Source: an uncultured Opitutia bacterium
GTDB lineage: Bacteria > Verrucomicrobiota > Verrucomicrobiia > Opitutales > UBA953
Direction: 5' to 3'
DNA length: 12,759 nt
Assembly: GCA_903840235.1 (NCBI GenBank)
Contig: CAIMFE010000015.1
Location: 1-12,759, forward strand
The notes beneath the pieces are model-generated. The model worked only from the letters and a program-made list of their open reading frames with translations. It ran no database searches and was not told the DNA's origin. Below are positions 1-7,439 of this stretch, piece after piece. Position 1 is the first letter of the stretch. Each line of letters begins with the position of its first letter. Position numbers and translations under genes: made by a program.

Positions 1-663
1 GCCCCTAAAGCCGCTGATTGGGATGCTTCCGTCGCTCGCTGGAAATCTTTCGCTTCGGATCCAGGATGTAAATACGACGACATTAAAGTTTATCAGGCCG
101 AAGATATTCGTCCAACCGTCACCTGGGGTATCACTCCAGGCCAAGCGATTTTCATCGACGAAAAAATGCCTGCGTTGGAAACACTTAACGCCGCTGATCG
201 TCTGACCGCAGAAGATGCTTACAAGCACATGAAGCTCACTCCGAATACCCCAATCAAGGGTACGAAGATTGACGTCGCATTCTTAGGTTCCTGTACCAAC
301 GGACGAATCTCTGACCTCCGTGAAGTCGCTAAATACCTCAAGGGTCACAAAGTTAAATCGAGCGTGAAGGCGATTGTCGTTCCTGGTTCGATGCTCACTT
401 CCATTCAGGCACAAAAAGAAGGTCTCGATAAAATCTTCACTGACGCGGGATTTGAATGGCGCGGTGCAGGTTGCTCGATGTGTCTCGCGATGAACCCTGA
501 TAAATTAGTAGGCGATCAACTTTGCGCTAGTTCCTCCAATCGTAATTTCAAAGGCCGTCAAGGTTCTCAAACCGGTCGTACGGTTTTAATGAGTCCTCTC
601 ATGGTTGCCGCTGCTGCCATTACCGGAGAAGTCACCGACGCTCGCGAAGTATTCAAAGTTTAA
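1..663 (+). CDS. leuC: 3-isopropylmalate dehydratase large subunit, partial (5' end outside window)
   Basis: Large, iron-sulfur-binding subunit of isopropylmalate isomerase. With LeuD it converts 2-isopropylmalate to 3-isopropylmalate in leucine biosynthesis in the cytoplasm. The reading frame is open from base 1, so 220 C-terminal residues of a protein usually near 470 are visible. Family hallmarks seen are PTVTWGITPGQ (from about visible residue 41), FLGSCTNGR with the first cluster cysteine at visible residue 98, GAGCSMC with the other two cysteines at 158 and 161, and the C-terminal SSSNRNFKGRQGS and TGRT stretches. All three 4Fe-4S cysteines are present, so the enzyme looks active. An internal ATG at 166 would give a shorter frame, but the conserved PTVTWG block lies upstream of it, so it is not the start. 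The stop codon overlaps the next gene's ATG by one base (TAATG). The promoter and any leader lie outside the window. Confidence 0.97.
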   Translation, partial: APKAADWDASVARWKSFASDPGCKYDDIKVYQAEDIRPTVTWGITPGQAIFIDEKMPALETLNAADRLTAEDAYKHMKLTPNTPIKGTKIDVAFLGSCTNGRISDLREVAKYLKGHKVKSSVKAIVVPGSMLTSIQAQKEGLDKIFTDAGFEWRGAGCSMCLAMNPDKLVGDQLCASSSNRNFKGRQGSQTGRTVLMSPLMVAAAAITGEVTDAREVFKV

Positions 664-983
664 TGACGATTAAATCAACAGTCGCTCGCGTACTCGATCG
701 CGCTATCAGCGGTGAATCGATTTTATTATCTGCACAAATTGAACGCGTGGATATTAAAACCATGGTGACGGTGGATGCGCATTTCGACGGCAAGCCTGTT
801 TGCCCTGTGGTTATTGATTATATTATCGATGGTGTCGCCGTGCAGTGGATGGACGCAAAAATTTCTCCATCCATCGCGATGCAACGCGCAGAATCTCTAG
901 CCTCTGCTTTACTCATCCCTCTTTGTGTCATCCACACTGATGGTTGGCAGGAAGTTTCTAAACTCACTCCTTCACTTTCTTAA
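663..983 (+). CDS. Unknown 106-residue protein encoded between leuC and leuD
   Basis: I do not recognise this family. The frame starts at the ATG in the TAATG overlap with the leuC stop, implying translational coupling, and ends six bases before the leuD ATG. Together with its strand and snug fit, this argues for a real gene rather than a chance frame. The product is small and probably cytoplasmic: there is no signal peptide and no clear membrane span. By eye, residues about 15-65 alternate hydrophobic and polar residues, as in a beta-rich domain (SILLSAQIERVDI, PVCPVVIDYIIDGVAVQWMD). They are followed by a probable amphipathic helix around 68-86 and a final strand containing PLCVIHTDGW. It has two cysteines, and no nucleotide-binding or catalytic motif stands out. 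Position suggests a role tied to the isopropylmalate isomerase or its expression, but that is inference from context only. Confidence 0.75.
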   Translation: MTIKSTVARVLDRAISGESILLSAQIERVDIKTMVTVDAHFDGKPVCPVVIDYIIDGVAVQWMDAKISPSIAMQRAESLASALLIPLCVIHTDGWQEVSKLTPSLS

Positions 984-989
984 AATCGT

Positions 990-1595
990 ATGTCGCTCGC
1001 AAAAATCACCCAAGTTAAAGGTCTCGCTCTCGCTGTTCCTGGCGATGACATCGACACCGACCGCATTATTCCCGCACGCTTCTTGCGTTGTGTGACTTTT
1101 GATGGTCTCGGCGAACACGCCTTCCGCGATGAACGCACGGGCCCTGATGGCGTTGATCGTCCTCACCCGATGAACTCTGACCAAGCTAAGAAATCCAGCA
1201 TCATGGTGGTCGGATTCAACTTCGGTTGCGGAAGTTCCCGTGAACACGCTCCCCAATCACTCTGGCGCTTCGGCTTCAAAGCTTTCGTCGGTGGTAGCTT
1301 TGCCGAAATTTTCTTCGGAAACTCAACCACGCTCGGTGTACCATGTATGACTCTTTCTAAAGACGACCTCGCACAACTCTCCGACTTCGTTCAAAAGAAT
1401 CCTAGCATCGAAGTGACGGTCGACGTTGAAAAATTAACGGTCACCGCAGGTGATAAATCTTGGAAAGCATCGATTGCATCCTCTGCTCGTGAAGGTCTTA
1501 TCACGGGTAAATGGGATCCTATTGCTGACTTACTCGAAGGTGCTGGTAAGGTTGAAAAGACCGCTGGCTCACTCGCTTACGTCGCCAAAAACTAA
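990..1595 (+). CDS. leuD: 3-isopropylmalate dehydratase small subunit
   Basis: Small, swivelling-domain subunit that pairs with LeuC to isomerise 2-isopropylmalate in leucine biosynthesis. The 201-residue product has the length usual for bacterial LeuD. Recognisable elements are GDDIDTDRIIPARFL (residues 18-32), the substrate-loop region around GLGEHAF, and NFGCGSSREHAP (77-88), the strongly conserved LeuD/aconitase swivel-domain signature. The ATG at 990 lies six bases after the stop of the 106-residue gene and leaves a standard short N-terminus before the first conserved strand. The bases before it (TCTTAAAATCGT) have no Shine-Dalgarno match, so translation may depend on coupling to the upstream gene. 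It is the last gene of the operon and is followed about 20 bases later by a strong hairpin terminator. Confidence 0.97.
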   Translation: MSLAKITQVKGLALAVPGDDIDTDRIIPARFLRCVTFDGLGEHAFRDERTGPDGVDRPHPMNSDQAKKSSIMVVGFNFGCGSSREHAPQSLWRFGFKAFVGGSFAEIFFGNSTTLGVPCMTLSKDDLAQLSDFVQKNPSIEVTVDVEKLTVTAGDKSWKASIASSAREGLITGKWDPIADLLEGAGKVEKTAGSLAYVAKN

Positions 1596-1615
1596 TTATA
1601 AAAATTAGTATTAAT

Positions 1616-1644
1616 AAAAAAGCCCACGGACCGTGGGCTTTTTT
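1616..1644. terminator. Bidirectional intrinsic terminator between leuD and purH
   Basis: An 8-bp GC-rich stem AGCCCACG/CGTGGGCT (1621-1628 with 1632-1639) closes a three-base loop. It is flanked by six A's (1616-1621) on one side and six T's (1639-1644) on the other. Both strands therefore read hairpin plus U-tract, so it can end the leu operon on the plus strand and purH on the minus strand. It lies 21 bases after the leuD stop and 14 bases after the purH stop, which fits exactly. Confidence 0.93.
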
Positions 1645-1657
1645 GTTTCGACATTTA

Positions 1658-3199
1658 TTAGTGTCGGAAGTGACGCATCCCCGTGAAGACCATCGCCATG
1701 CCACGCGCATCGGCCGCGGCAATGACTTCAGCATCTTTCACCGAACCTCCTGGCTGTATGGCACAAGTTGCTCCTGCCTCAGCTGCCGCGATTAAACCAT
1801 CAGGGAAGGGGAAGAAGGCATCAGAGCATACTGCTGAACCTTGTAACGAGAGTTTGGCCTCTTGGGCCTTCCAGACGGCAATACGCGATGAGTCGACGCG
1901 TGACATCTGACCAGCACCCACACCAAGCGTGCGTTCCTTGCCGGTGTACACAATCGCATTGGATTTAATGTGTCGCACGACGCGCCATCCAAACATCATC
2001 GCAGTCATTTCATCCGCAGTGGGCTGACGTTTGCTGACGACTTTAAAGTCTCTCGAATTCACGGGCTTTTGATCGCGGTCTTGAACCAGAACTCCACCGA
2101 TTACCGCACGCACTTCGCGTAAGCTATCCGCACGAAGTCCCACTTTAGCTTTCATCAGTCGAAGATTTTTCTTCTTACCGAAAATCGCCAAAGCGTCTTC
2201 ATTAAATTCAGGTGCGATAATGACTTCCGAGAAAATCTCGGCAATCGCTTCAGCGAGTTCTTTATCCACGGTGCGATTGGCGACGATGATTCCGCCGAAC
2301 GGAGCCTGACGGTCAGTCTCAAACGCTTTATGCCAAGCTTCGATTAATGTTTCAGCCGAGGCCACACCGCACGGATTAGTATGTTTAAGAATCGCTAAGG
2401 TCGGACGTTCGAATTCACCAATGAGATAAGTAGCCGCTGTGATATCTAAAATATTATTATAACTGAGTTCCTTGCCCTGCAGCTGTTCGAACACTTCATG
2501 GAAAGACCCGTAGAGTGCCGCCTGTTGATGAGGATTTTCACCATAACGTAGACGCTGGGCAATAGGGAGGGTAGCGCTGTAAATGGCGGGTAAACCTAAG
2601 ATGTTGCCGAGACCTGGTTGAGCTTGAGATTCTAAATAATTAGAAATCGCCGCATCGTAGGCCGAGGTGCGTTGAAATACTTTGAGGGCGAGTTGACGGC
2701 GGAGATCACCGAGCGTCGAAGGATTTTCTAATGCCGCTAAAACTTTTTCGTAATCCGTCGGATCGGTCACGACCGTAACGGCGGAATGATTTTTGGCCGC
2801 ACTGCGCAGCATGGAAGGTCCGCCGATATCGACGTTTTCAATCGCATCTTCAAAACTACAATCCGCTTTTGCGACAGTGCTCTCAAAAGGATATAAATTA
2901 ACTACCACGAGATCGATTAAATCGATTCCATGTTTCTTGGCCTCATCGAGATGTTCTTTCGAGTCGCGGCGACAAAGTAGTCCACCGTGAACTTTCGGAT
3001 GCAAAGTTTTGACGCGGCCTTCCATAATTTCTGGAGAGCCGGTGTGTTCGCTGACGTCTTTTACAGGTAGGCCAGCTTCACGTAAAATTTTTGCTGTTCC
3101 ACCCGTTGAGAGGAGTTGATAACCATGCTTCGCAACGAGCGCCTTGGCGAAGGGGAGTAGGCCAGTTTTGTCGCTTACAGAAAGAAGGGCTAAAGGCAT
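1658..3199 (-). CDS. purH: Bifunctional AICAR transformylase / IMP cyclohydrolase
   Basis: Cytoplasmic enzyme for the last two steps of de novo purine synthesis: it formylates AICAR with 10-formyl-THF, then closes the ring to IMP. The 513-residue product matches the usual PurH length (about 510-530). The N-terminal MGS-like cyclohydrolase domain covers roughly residues 1-195, with SVSDKTG (7-13), STGGT (31-35), GRVKTLHPKVHGG (61-73) and ENVDIGGPSM (121-130). The transformylase domain follows, with RYGENPHQ (218-225 region), the KHTNPCG catalytic block (272-278) and the C-terminal PFPDG and QPGGSVKD motifs. The frame stays open 60 codons upstream to 3379, but MPLALLSVSDKTG is the normal PurH N-terminus and the extension would run into fabD, so I place the start at 3199. 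No Shine-Dalgarno sequence is visible. It is transcribed divergently from fabD and is probably monocistronic, ending at the shared terminator. Confidence 0.97.
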   Translation of the reverse strand: MPLALLSVSDKTGLLPFAKALVAKHGYQLLSTGGTAKILREAGLPVKDVSEHTGSPEIMEGRVKTLHPKVHGGLLCRRDSKEHLDEAKKHGIDLIDLVVVNLYPFESTVAKADCSFEDAIENVDIGGPSMLRSAAKNHSAVTVVTDPTDYEKVLAALENPSTLGDLRRQLALKVFQRTSAYDAAISNYLESQAQPGLGNILGLPAIYSATLPIAQRLRYGENPHQQAALYGSFHEVFEQLQGKELSYNNILDITAATYLIGEFERPTLAILKHTNPCGVASAETLIEAWHKAFETDRQAPFGGIIVANRTVDKELAEAIAEIFSEVIIAPEFNEDALAIFGKKKNLRLMKAKVGLRADSLREVRAVIGGVLVQDRDQKPVNSRDFKVVSKRQPTADEMTAMMFGWRVVRHIKSNAIVYTGKERTLGVGAGQMSRVDSSRIAVWKAQEAKLSLQGSAVCSDAFFPFPDGLIAAAEAGATCAIQPGGSVKDAEVIAAADARGMAMVFTGMRHFRH

Positions 3200-3303
3200 A
3201 AAAGTAAGCACTATGTGGTAGGGTTTTGGCACTCGGGGGTCAAGGAAAGGCGGTTTTGCTCTTACCCTTGACCCCTGCAGGCATTTCCCCTCCTTATTTT
3301 GCC
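3200..3303. promoter_or_regulatory. Divergent purH/fabD intergenic region with outward -35-like sites
   Basis: This 104-base gap separates the two divergent start codons and must hold both promoters unless one lies inside the opposite gene. It contains a perfect 10-bp inverted repeat (3236-3245 and 3266-3275). Each arm carries TTGACC, a 5-of-6 match to the bacterial -35 consensus, reading outward toward its own gene. No good -10 box follows at 16-18 bases on either side: TCCTTA at 3291-3296 is the best toward fabD and TACCAC at 3220-3215 the best toward purH. The regulatory reading is therefore an inference from placement. Confidence 0.45.
3236..3275. repeat. Perfect 10-bp inverted repeat, GGGGTCAAGG / CCTTGACCCC
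   Basis: The arms at 3236-3245 and 3266-3275 are exact reverse complements with a 20-base spacer, roughly midway in the purH/fabD gap. The spacer is long and no T-tract follows, so this does not look like a terminator. It could be paired promoter elements, a two-site operator, or chance. Confidence 0.8.
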
Positions 3304-4212
3304 ATGTCCACCGCGTTATTATTCTCAGGCCAAGGTGCTCAAGTCGTCGGAATGGGTAAGTCCCTTTTCGAAGGCTCAAACACCGCCCGCGACCTCTATA
3401 ATCGTGCCAATAAAGTGCTGCCGTTCGACCTCCAAAAGGTCTGCTTCGAAGGCCCCGCCGAAGTACTCACCGAAACGCGCGTCTGCCAGCCAGCGCTCTA
3501 CGTGCAAGGCTATGCGATCGCCCAAATTTTACGTGAACGTGGAAAACTCAATAACCTCACCGCGTGTCTCGGACTTTCTTTAGGCGAGCTCACCGCCTAC
3601 GCCGTCGCGGGTGTTTGGGATTTTGAAACGGGTTTAAAAATTGTCGCCGAACGTGGACGTCTCATGCAACTCGCTTGCGATCAAACCAAAGGTGGCATGG
3701 CCGCCGTCATCGGTGGATCTCGTGAAGACATCGCCAAACTTTGTGCCGCGTTTGATATCGATGCCGCTAACTTTAATTGCCCTGGCCAAGTAGTGATCTC
3801 AGGCGACAACGAAAAAGTAACCGCCGCTGTAGCTCGTGCTAAAGAGTTCGGTCCTTTTAAATTAGTAAAACCTCTCGTCGTTGCCGGCGCTTATCACAGT
3901 CGCCTCATGGAACCCGCTCGAAAAGAATTTGAAAAATTCTTAGCGACGATTGAATTCAAAACTCCCGGCGTTACAGTTTATTCAAACACCACGGGTGGAG
4001 TATTGAAAAATCCCGATGACTTGCGTGCCGCCTTGGTTAAACAGGTCGTATCCTCAGTTCTCTGGGAAGATGATTGTAAGGCCGCTGCTGAGTCTGGAAT
4101 CACCCAATTTTACGAGTGTGGCCCTGGTGGCGTTCTCGCTGGTATGATGAAGCGCACCGCTCCCACCGCTCCGATTACCTCAATTCACGAGTTTGCTGAG
4201 ATTCCTGCTTAA
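3304..4212 (+). CDS. fabD: Malonyl-CoA:ACP transacylase
   Basis: Transfers malonyl groups from CoA to acyl carrier protein, supplying the extender unit for fatty-acid synthesis in the cytoplasm. The 302-residue product is close to the usual length. Motifs seen are FSGQGAQ (7-13), the nucleophile elbow GLSLGE with Ser92, Arg117 in ERGRL, NCPGQVVISG (158-167) and the catalytic His198 in GAYHSRLM. In the elbow, Leu replaces the more common His of GHSxGE. I recall the same GLSLGE form from plant plastid enzymes, so it should be functional. The frame runs upstream to 3226, but the standard N-terminus STALLFSGQGAQ begins at the ATG at 3304, so I chose that. The leader is pyrimidine-rich (CCCCTCCTTATTTT) with no Shine-Dalgarno match. 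The gene is not next to fabH, fabG or acpP. Instead it heads a plus-strand run with lepA and lepB, 73 bases before lepA. Confidence 0.96.
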   Translation: MSTALLFSGQGAQVVGMGKSLFEGSNTARDLYNRANKVLPFDLQKVCFEGPAEVLTETRVCQPALYVQGYAIAQILRERGKLNNLTACLGLSLGELTAYAVAGVWDFETGLKIVAERGRLMQLACDQTKGGMAAVIGGSREDIAKLCAAFDIDAANFNCPGQVVISGDNEKVTAAVARAKEFGPFKLVKPLVVAGAYHSRLMEPARKEFEKFLATIEFKTPGVTVYSNTTGGVLKNPDDLRAALVKQVVSSVLWEDDCKAAAESGITQFYECGPGGVLAGMMKRTAPTAPITSIHEFAEIPA

Positions 4213-4285
4213 TTTGCCGTTCTCTGGGGCTAATGCTGGACAACCACCCGCACTCGCATCCTATTAAACCTTTCCGCTCTCACCT

Positions 4286-6085
4286 GTGTCTTTAGATCAT
4301 ATAAGAAATTTCTGCATTATCGCTCACGTCGACCACGGTAAGACGACGCTGTCCGATCGCCTGCTCGAGCACACGAAGACGATCGAGAAGCGACAAATGA
4401 AAGAGCAGTTACTCGACGGGATGGATTTAGAACGCGAAAAGGGTATCACGATTAAGTGTCACCCGGTGACGATGAATTTTACCGCACCCGACGGTAAAAA
4501 ATATATTTTAAATTTAATCGATACACCCGGACATGTTGACTTCGCTTATGAAGTCTCGCGCTCTCTGGCCGCGTGTGAAGGTGCTTTGCTTTTAATCGAT
4601 GCCTCTCAAGGCGTCGAAGCACAAACGGTCGCCAATGCGACTCTCGCCATGAGCCAAGGTTTAGAAATCGTTCCGATTATCAATAAAGTTGATTTGCCAA
4701 GCGCTCGCCCCGAGGAAGCCCGTCGTCAGGTCGAAGATATTTTAACCATCCCCGCACAAGATGCCGTTCTCGCTTCAGGAAAATCGGGCATCGGTATCGA
4801 CGAGATTTTTGCCGCGATTATTAAACGCGTTCCGCCTCCACGCTGGTCGGAATATCCCCAGCACCGTGCCTTAGTTTTCGACTCACTATTCGATTCTTAC
4901 AAAGGCGTTATCAGTTACGTCCGCGTATTCTCTGGAACTTTCAAAGCCGGACAAACCATTGAGCTGATGTCGAATGGTGTTCGCTCGGTGATTAAAGAAG
5001 TGGGCGTGTTCTCACCGAAAATGAAGCCACAAGATGAACTGGGTCCTGGTTCCGTAGGCTACATTGTTATTAATATTCGTGAAGTCGCTGATGCGAAAGT
5101 AGGGGACACCATCACCCTCGCTAACGATCCTGCTAAAGAACCTGTTCCCGGATTCAAAGAAGTCCGCCCGATGGTCTTCAGCGGAATTTATCCTTTAGAC
5201 ACGGCTGATTACGAAAAACTTAAAACCTCTTTAGCGAAATTAGCGATTAACGATGCCTCTCTCACGTACACCGCGGAGAGTTCAACAGCGCTCGGTTTCG
5301 GATTCCGCTGCGGATTCCTTGGACTGCTCCACATGGAAATCGTTCAAGAACGTCTTCGTCGCGAATACGATTTAGACATTCTCTCCACTTATCCGTCGGT
5401 TGTTTATAAAGTTTTCACCACCGATGGGGTTGAGCACATCATGGATAATCCCGTTCTCATGCCTGATCCTTCAGCTATCGAGCACGTCGAAGAGCCAACC
5501 ATCCGTGCTCACATACACATTCCCGGAACATCCATCGGCGACATGCTCGCACTCGTTCAAGAGAAACGCGGCATCTGCGAAAAAACCGAAACCATCGACG
5601 GCGAGCGTGTCGTCTTAGTCTGTCTATTGCCGCTGAACGAAATCTTAGTCGACTTTAACGATCGTCTCAAATCCATCACCCGCGGTTATGGTTCGATGGA
5701 TTATGAATTGGGCGAGTATGTGACGTCAGACCTCGTGAAGATGGACATCCGCGTGAACGATGAGCCTGTCGACGCCTTCTCGTCCATCGTACACGCAAGC
5801 AAGGCCGAAGGTCGCGGTCGTGCCCTCTGCGAAAAACTTAAAGAACTCCTGCCTCGCCAATTGTTCAAAGTAGCTATCCAGGCTGCTATCGGCTCCAAGG
5901 TTATCGCCCGCGAAACCATCGGATCGGTCGGCAAAGACGTGACCGCTAAGTGTTACGGCGGTGACATCACCCGTAAGCGTAAATTACTCGAAAAACAAAA
6001 AGAGGGTAAGAAACGTATGAAACAAATCGGTAAGGTAGATATCCCTCAAGAGGCTTTTATTAAGATTCTTAAGAACGAGGGCTAA
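4286..6085 (+). CDS. lepA: Elongation factor 4 (LepA), translational GTPase
   Basis: Ribosome-associated GTPase of the EF-G-like family, thought to act in back-translocation or ribosome assembly under stress. The 599-residue length is the same as E. coli LepA. The GTPase motifs run in order: AHVDHGKTT (13-21, P-loop), GITIK (53-57), DTPGH (79-83), NKVD (133-136) and a G5-like ASGKSG. They are followed by the LepA-specific ESSTALGFGFRCGFLGLLHMEI region and the C-terminal signature GGDITRKRKLLEKQKEGKKR. The G5 block reads ASGKSG where ASAKTG is usual, a conservative change. The start is a GTG at 4286, chosen because the frame begins there and gives the short standard N-terminus before IRNFCIIAHVDHGK. 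Upstream is pyrimidine-rich (CTTTCCGCTCTCACCT) with no Shine-Dalgarno sequence. It lies 73 bases after fabD and 44 before lepB. The lepA-lepB order is also found in E. coli. Confidence 0.97.
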   Translation: MSLDHIRNFCIIAHVDHGKTTLSDRLLEHTKTIEKRQMKEQLLDGMDLEREKGITIKCHPVTMNFTAPDGKKYILNLIDTPGHVDFAYEVSRSLAACEGALLLIDASQGVEAQTVANATLAMSQGLEIVPIINKVDLPSARPEEARRQVEDILTIPAQDAVLASGKSGIGIDEIFAAIIKRVPPPRWSEYPQHRALVFDSLFDSYKGVISYVRVFSGTFKAGQTIELMSNGVRSVIKEVGVFSPKMKPQDELGPGSVGYIVINIREVADAKVGDTITLANDPAKEPVPGFKEVRPMVFSGIYPLDTADYEKLKTSLAKLAINDASLTYTAESSTALGFGFRCGFLGLLHMEIVQERLRREYDLDILSTYPSVVYKVFTTDGVEHIMDNPVLMPDPSAIEHVEEPTIRAHIHIPGTSIGDMLALVQEKRGICEKTETIDGERVVLVCLLPLNEILVDFNDRLKSITRGYGSMDYELGEYVTSDLVKMDIRVNDEPVDAFSSIVHASKAEGRGRALCEKLKELLPRQLFKVAIQAAIGSKVIARETIGSVGKDVTAKCYGGDITRKRKLLEKQKEGKKRMKQIGKVDIPQEAFIKILKNEG

Positions 6086-6117
6086 TTTCTTTTCTTTTCA
6101 CTTCCGGGTTTAAGGTC

Positions 6118-6123
6118 TAACTT
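6118..6123 (+). promoter_or_regulatory. Possible -10 element for a leaderless lepB transcript
   Basis: TAACTT fits the TANNNT form of a -10 box and ends exactly six bases before the lepB ATG. Transcription would then begin at or next to the A of the start codon. A weak -35 candidate, TTTTCA at 6095-6100 (4 of 6 to consensus), sits 17 bases upstream. One such match can arise by chance, and lepB may simply be co-transcribed with lepA. Confidence 0.25.
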
Positions 6124-6129
6124 TCCGTC

Positions 6130-7437
6130 ATGTTTCCAGTCTTCACCGAAAAACAAGCGCTTCGCAAAGAAGCTAAGGCGGTGCTGGAAGGTGCAGAAAA
6201 AGTCATACTCTATCGTCAGGATGTTTTACCAGCCGACGTCGTAGAAAATATTAAAAGTCTTGAGGCTCAACTCAAAGCGACCTTCAAGGCGAAAGAGTTT
6301 AATGCCGAGAAACTAGAACAAGATATCAATGCACTTCGCGAGGTGCTCGTTGAACACGGTGGAAAGATTTTTCCAGTAACTATGCTCGGTGACTGGGTTG
6401 AAATGCTCGTGATGGCTGCCATCGTCGCCGGAGGTATCCGCAGTTTCTTTCTTCAGCCTTTTAAGATTCCGACCAACTCGATGTGGCCAACCTACAACGG
6501 AATGACTTCCGTGGTGCGTGCACCCTCAGCCGCTGTCCCGACTTTAAAAGAAAAGATTATCGGCAAAATTACTGATTGGTCTTCTACCTATGTAATTCAG
6601 GCTGAAGACTCAGGCACCGTTAAAATACCCTTAGAGTTCCTTGGCTACGATGGTACTGTGAGACGCTATCGGCTACGTCATCGAGCCGCTGGTGCAGACT
6701 ATCAAGAAATTTATATCGGCAATCGCGCACAGGCGATTTCCGTACCTCAAGATTTTAATTTAGACGGTGTGTTCTTACGCACCTTTTATCCCAACTACGC
6801 TGCTATGCCGTTACGCCGTCAGGATAACGAGCGCTGGGAAAAAGTAATTGAACATGCCCAGTCGAATAACTTGATCGAAGAGACCGCTAACGGTCCGATG
6901 TTGAAAACCTCCATGACCGTGCAGGCCGGAGAAATTGTATTAAACTTTGATATTCTTACGGGTGATATGCTTTTCGTGGATCGCGTATCGTACAACTTTG
7001 TTAATCCGTCTCGCGGTGATACGTTTGTCTTCCGCACTAATCATATTCCAGGACTAGCTGTCCAAGGCGTACCTTCGCAAAATTATTACGTTAAACGACT
7101 CGTGGGCACGCCTGGTGATAAACTTCGCGTTGATGGCGAGGGAAGATTATTCATCAACGGTAGTGAAGTCACTAGCCCTGAGCCGATGGCACTGAATTCT
7201 CAAAGAGCTATTTCGAGCAATTATTACGGGTATTTGGCCGATATCGGAAATTTCGGTTACTCTATTCCGCTGACCAATGAATACCAAGTGACGGACGGAC
7301 ATTACTACGCGCTCGGAGACAACTCCGCGAATAGTTTCGACTCACGTGGCTGGGGAGAGGTGCCAGGAAAAGACGTCGTCGGTCGTCCATTAGTCATCCT
7401 TCACCCATTCGGCCCACGCTGGGGTTGGGCTAAGTAA
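6130..7437 (+). CDS. lepB: Signal peptidase I, long form with N-terminal extension and enlarged insert
   Basis: Membrane-bound serine protease that removes signal peptides from exported proteins. The 435-residue product is longer than E. coli LepB (about 324). Residues 1-85 are charged and helix-prone with no membrane span, possibly coiled coil. One hydrophobic segment follows (about 89-108, WVEMLVMAAIVAGGIRSFFL), then PTNSMWPT with the catalytic Ser117. The general-base Lys322 sits in YYVKRLVGTPGD, preceded by GDMLFVDRVSYNF (279-290), and the final box is ALGDNSANSFDSRGWG (394-409). Ser and Lys are about 205 residues apart, against roughly 55 in E. coli, because of an insert from about 125 to 275 that I cannot match to a known domain. 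With a single N-terminal span, the catalytic domain should face the periplasm. The ATG at 6130 has no Shine-Dalgarno sequence, but TAACTT lies exactly six bases upstream. The stop is two bases from that of convergent menD. Confidence 0.93.
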   Translation: MFPVFTEKQALRKEAKAVLEGAEKVILYRQDVLPADVVENIKSLEAQLKATFKAKEFNAEKLEQDINALREVLVEHGGKIFPVTMLGDWVEMLVMAAIVAGGIRSFFLQPFKIPTNSMWPTYNGMTSVVRAPSAAVPTLKEKIIGKITDWSSTYVIQAEDSGTVKIPLEFLGYDGTVRRYRLRHRAAGADYQEIYIGNRAQAISVPQDFNLDGVFLRTFYPNYAAMPLRRQDNERWEKVIEHAQSNNLIEETANGPMLKTSMTVQAGEIVLNFDILTGDMLFVDRVSYNFVNPSRGDTFVFRTNHIPGLAVQGVPSQNYYVKRLVGTPGDKLRVDGEGRLFINGSEVTSPEPMALNSQRAISSNYYGYLADIGNFGYSIPLTNEYQVTDGHYYALGDNSANSFDSRGWGEVPGKDVVGRPLVILHPFGPRWGWAK

Positions 7438-7439
7438 AA

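Noticed and set aside
3226..3303. 26-codon upstream extension of fabD
   Set aside because: The known FabD N-terminus starts right at the ATG at 3304, and the extension would be read through the inverted repeat.
3200..3379. 60-codon upstream extension of purH giving a 573-residue protein
   Set aside because: The extension has no family similarity, runs over the fabD start and its promoter region, and MPLALLSVSDKTG is the normal PurH N-terminus.
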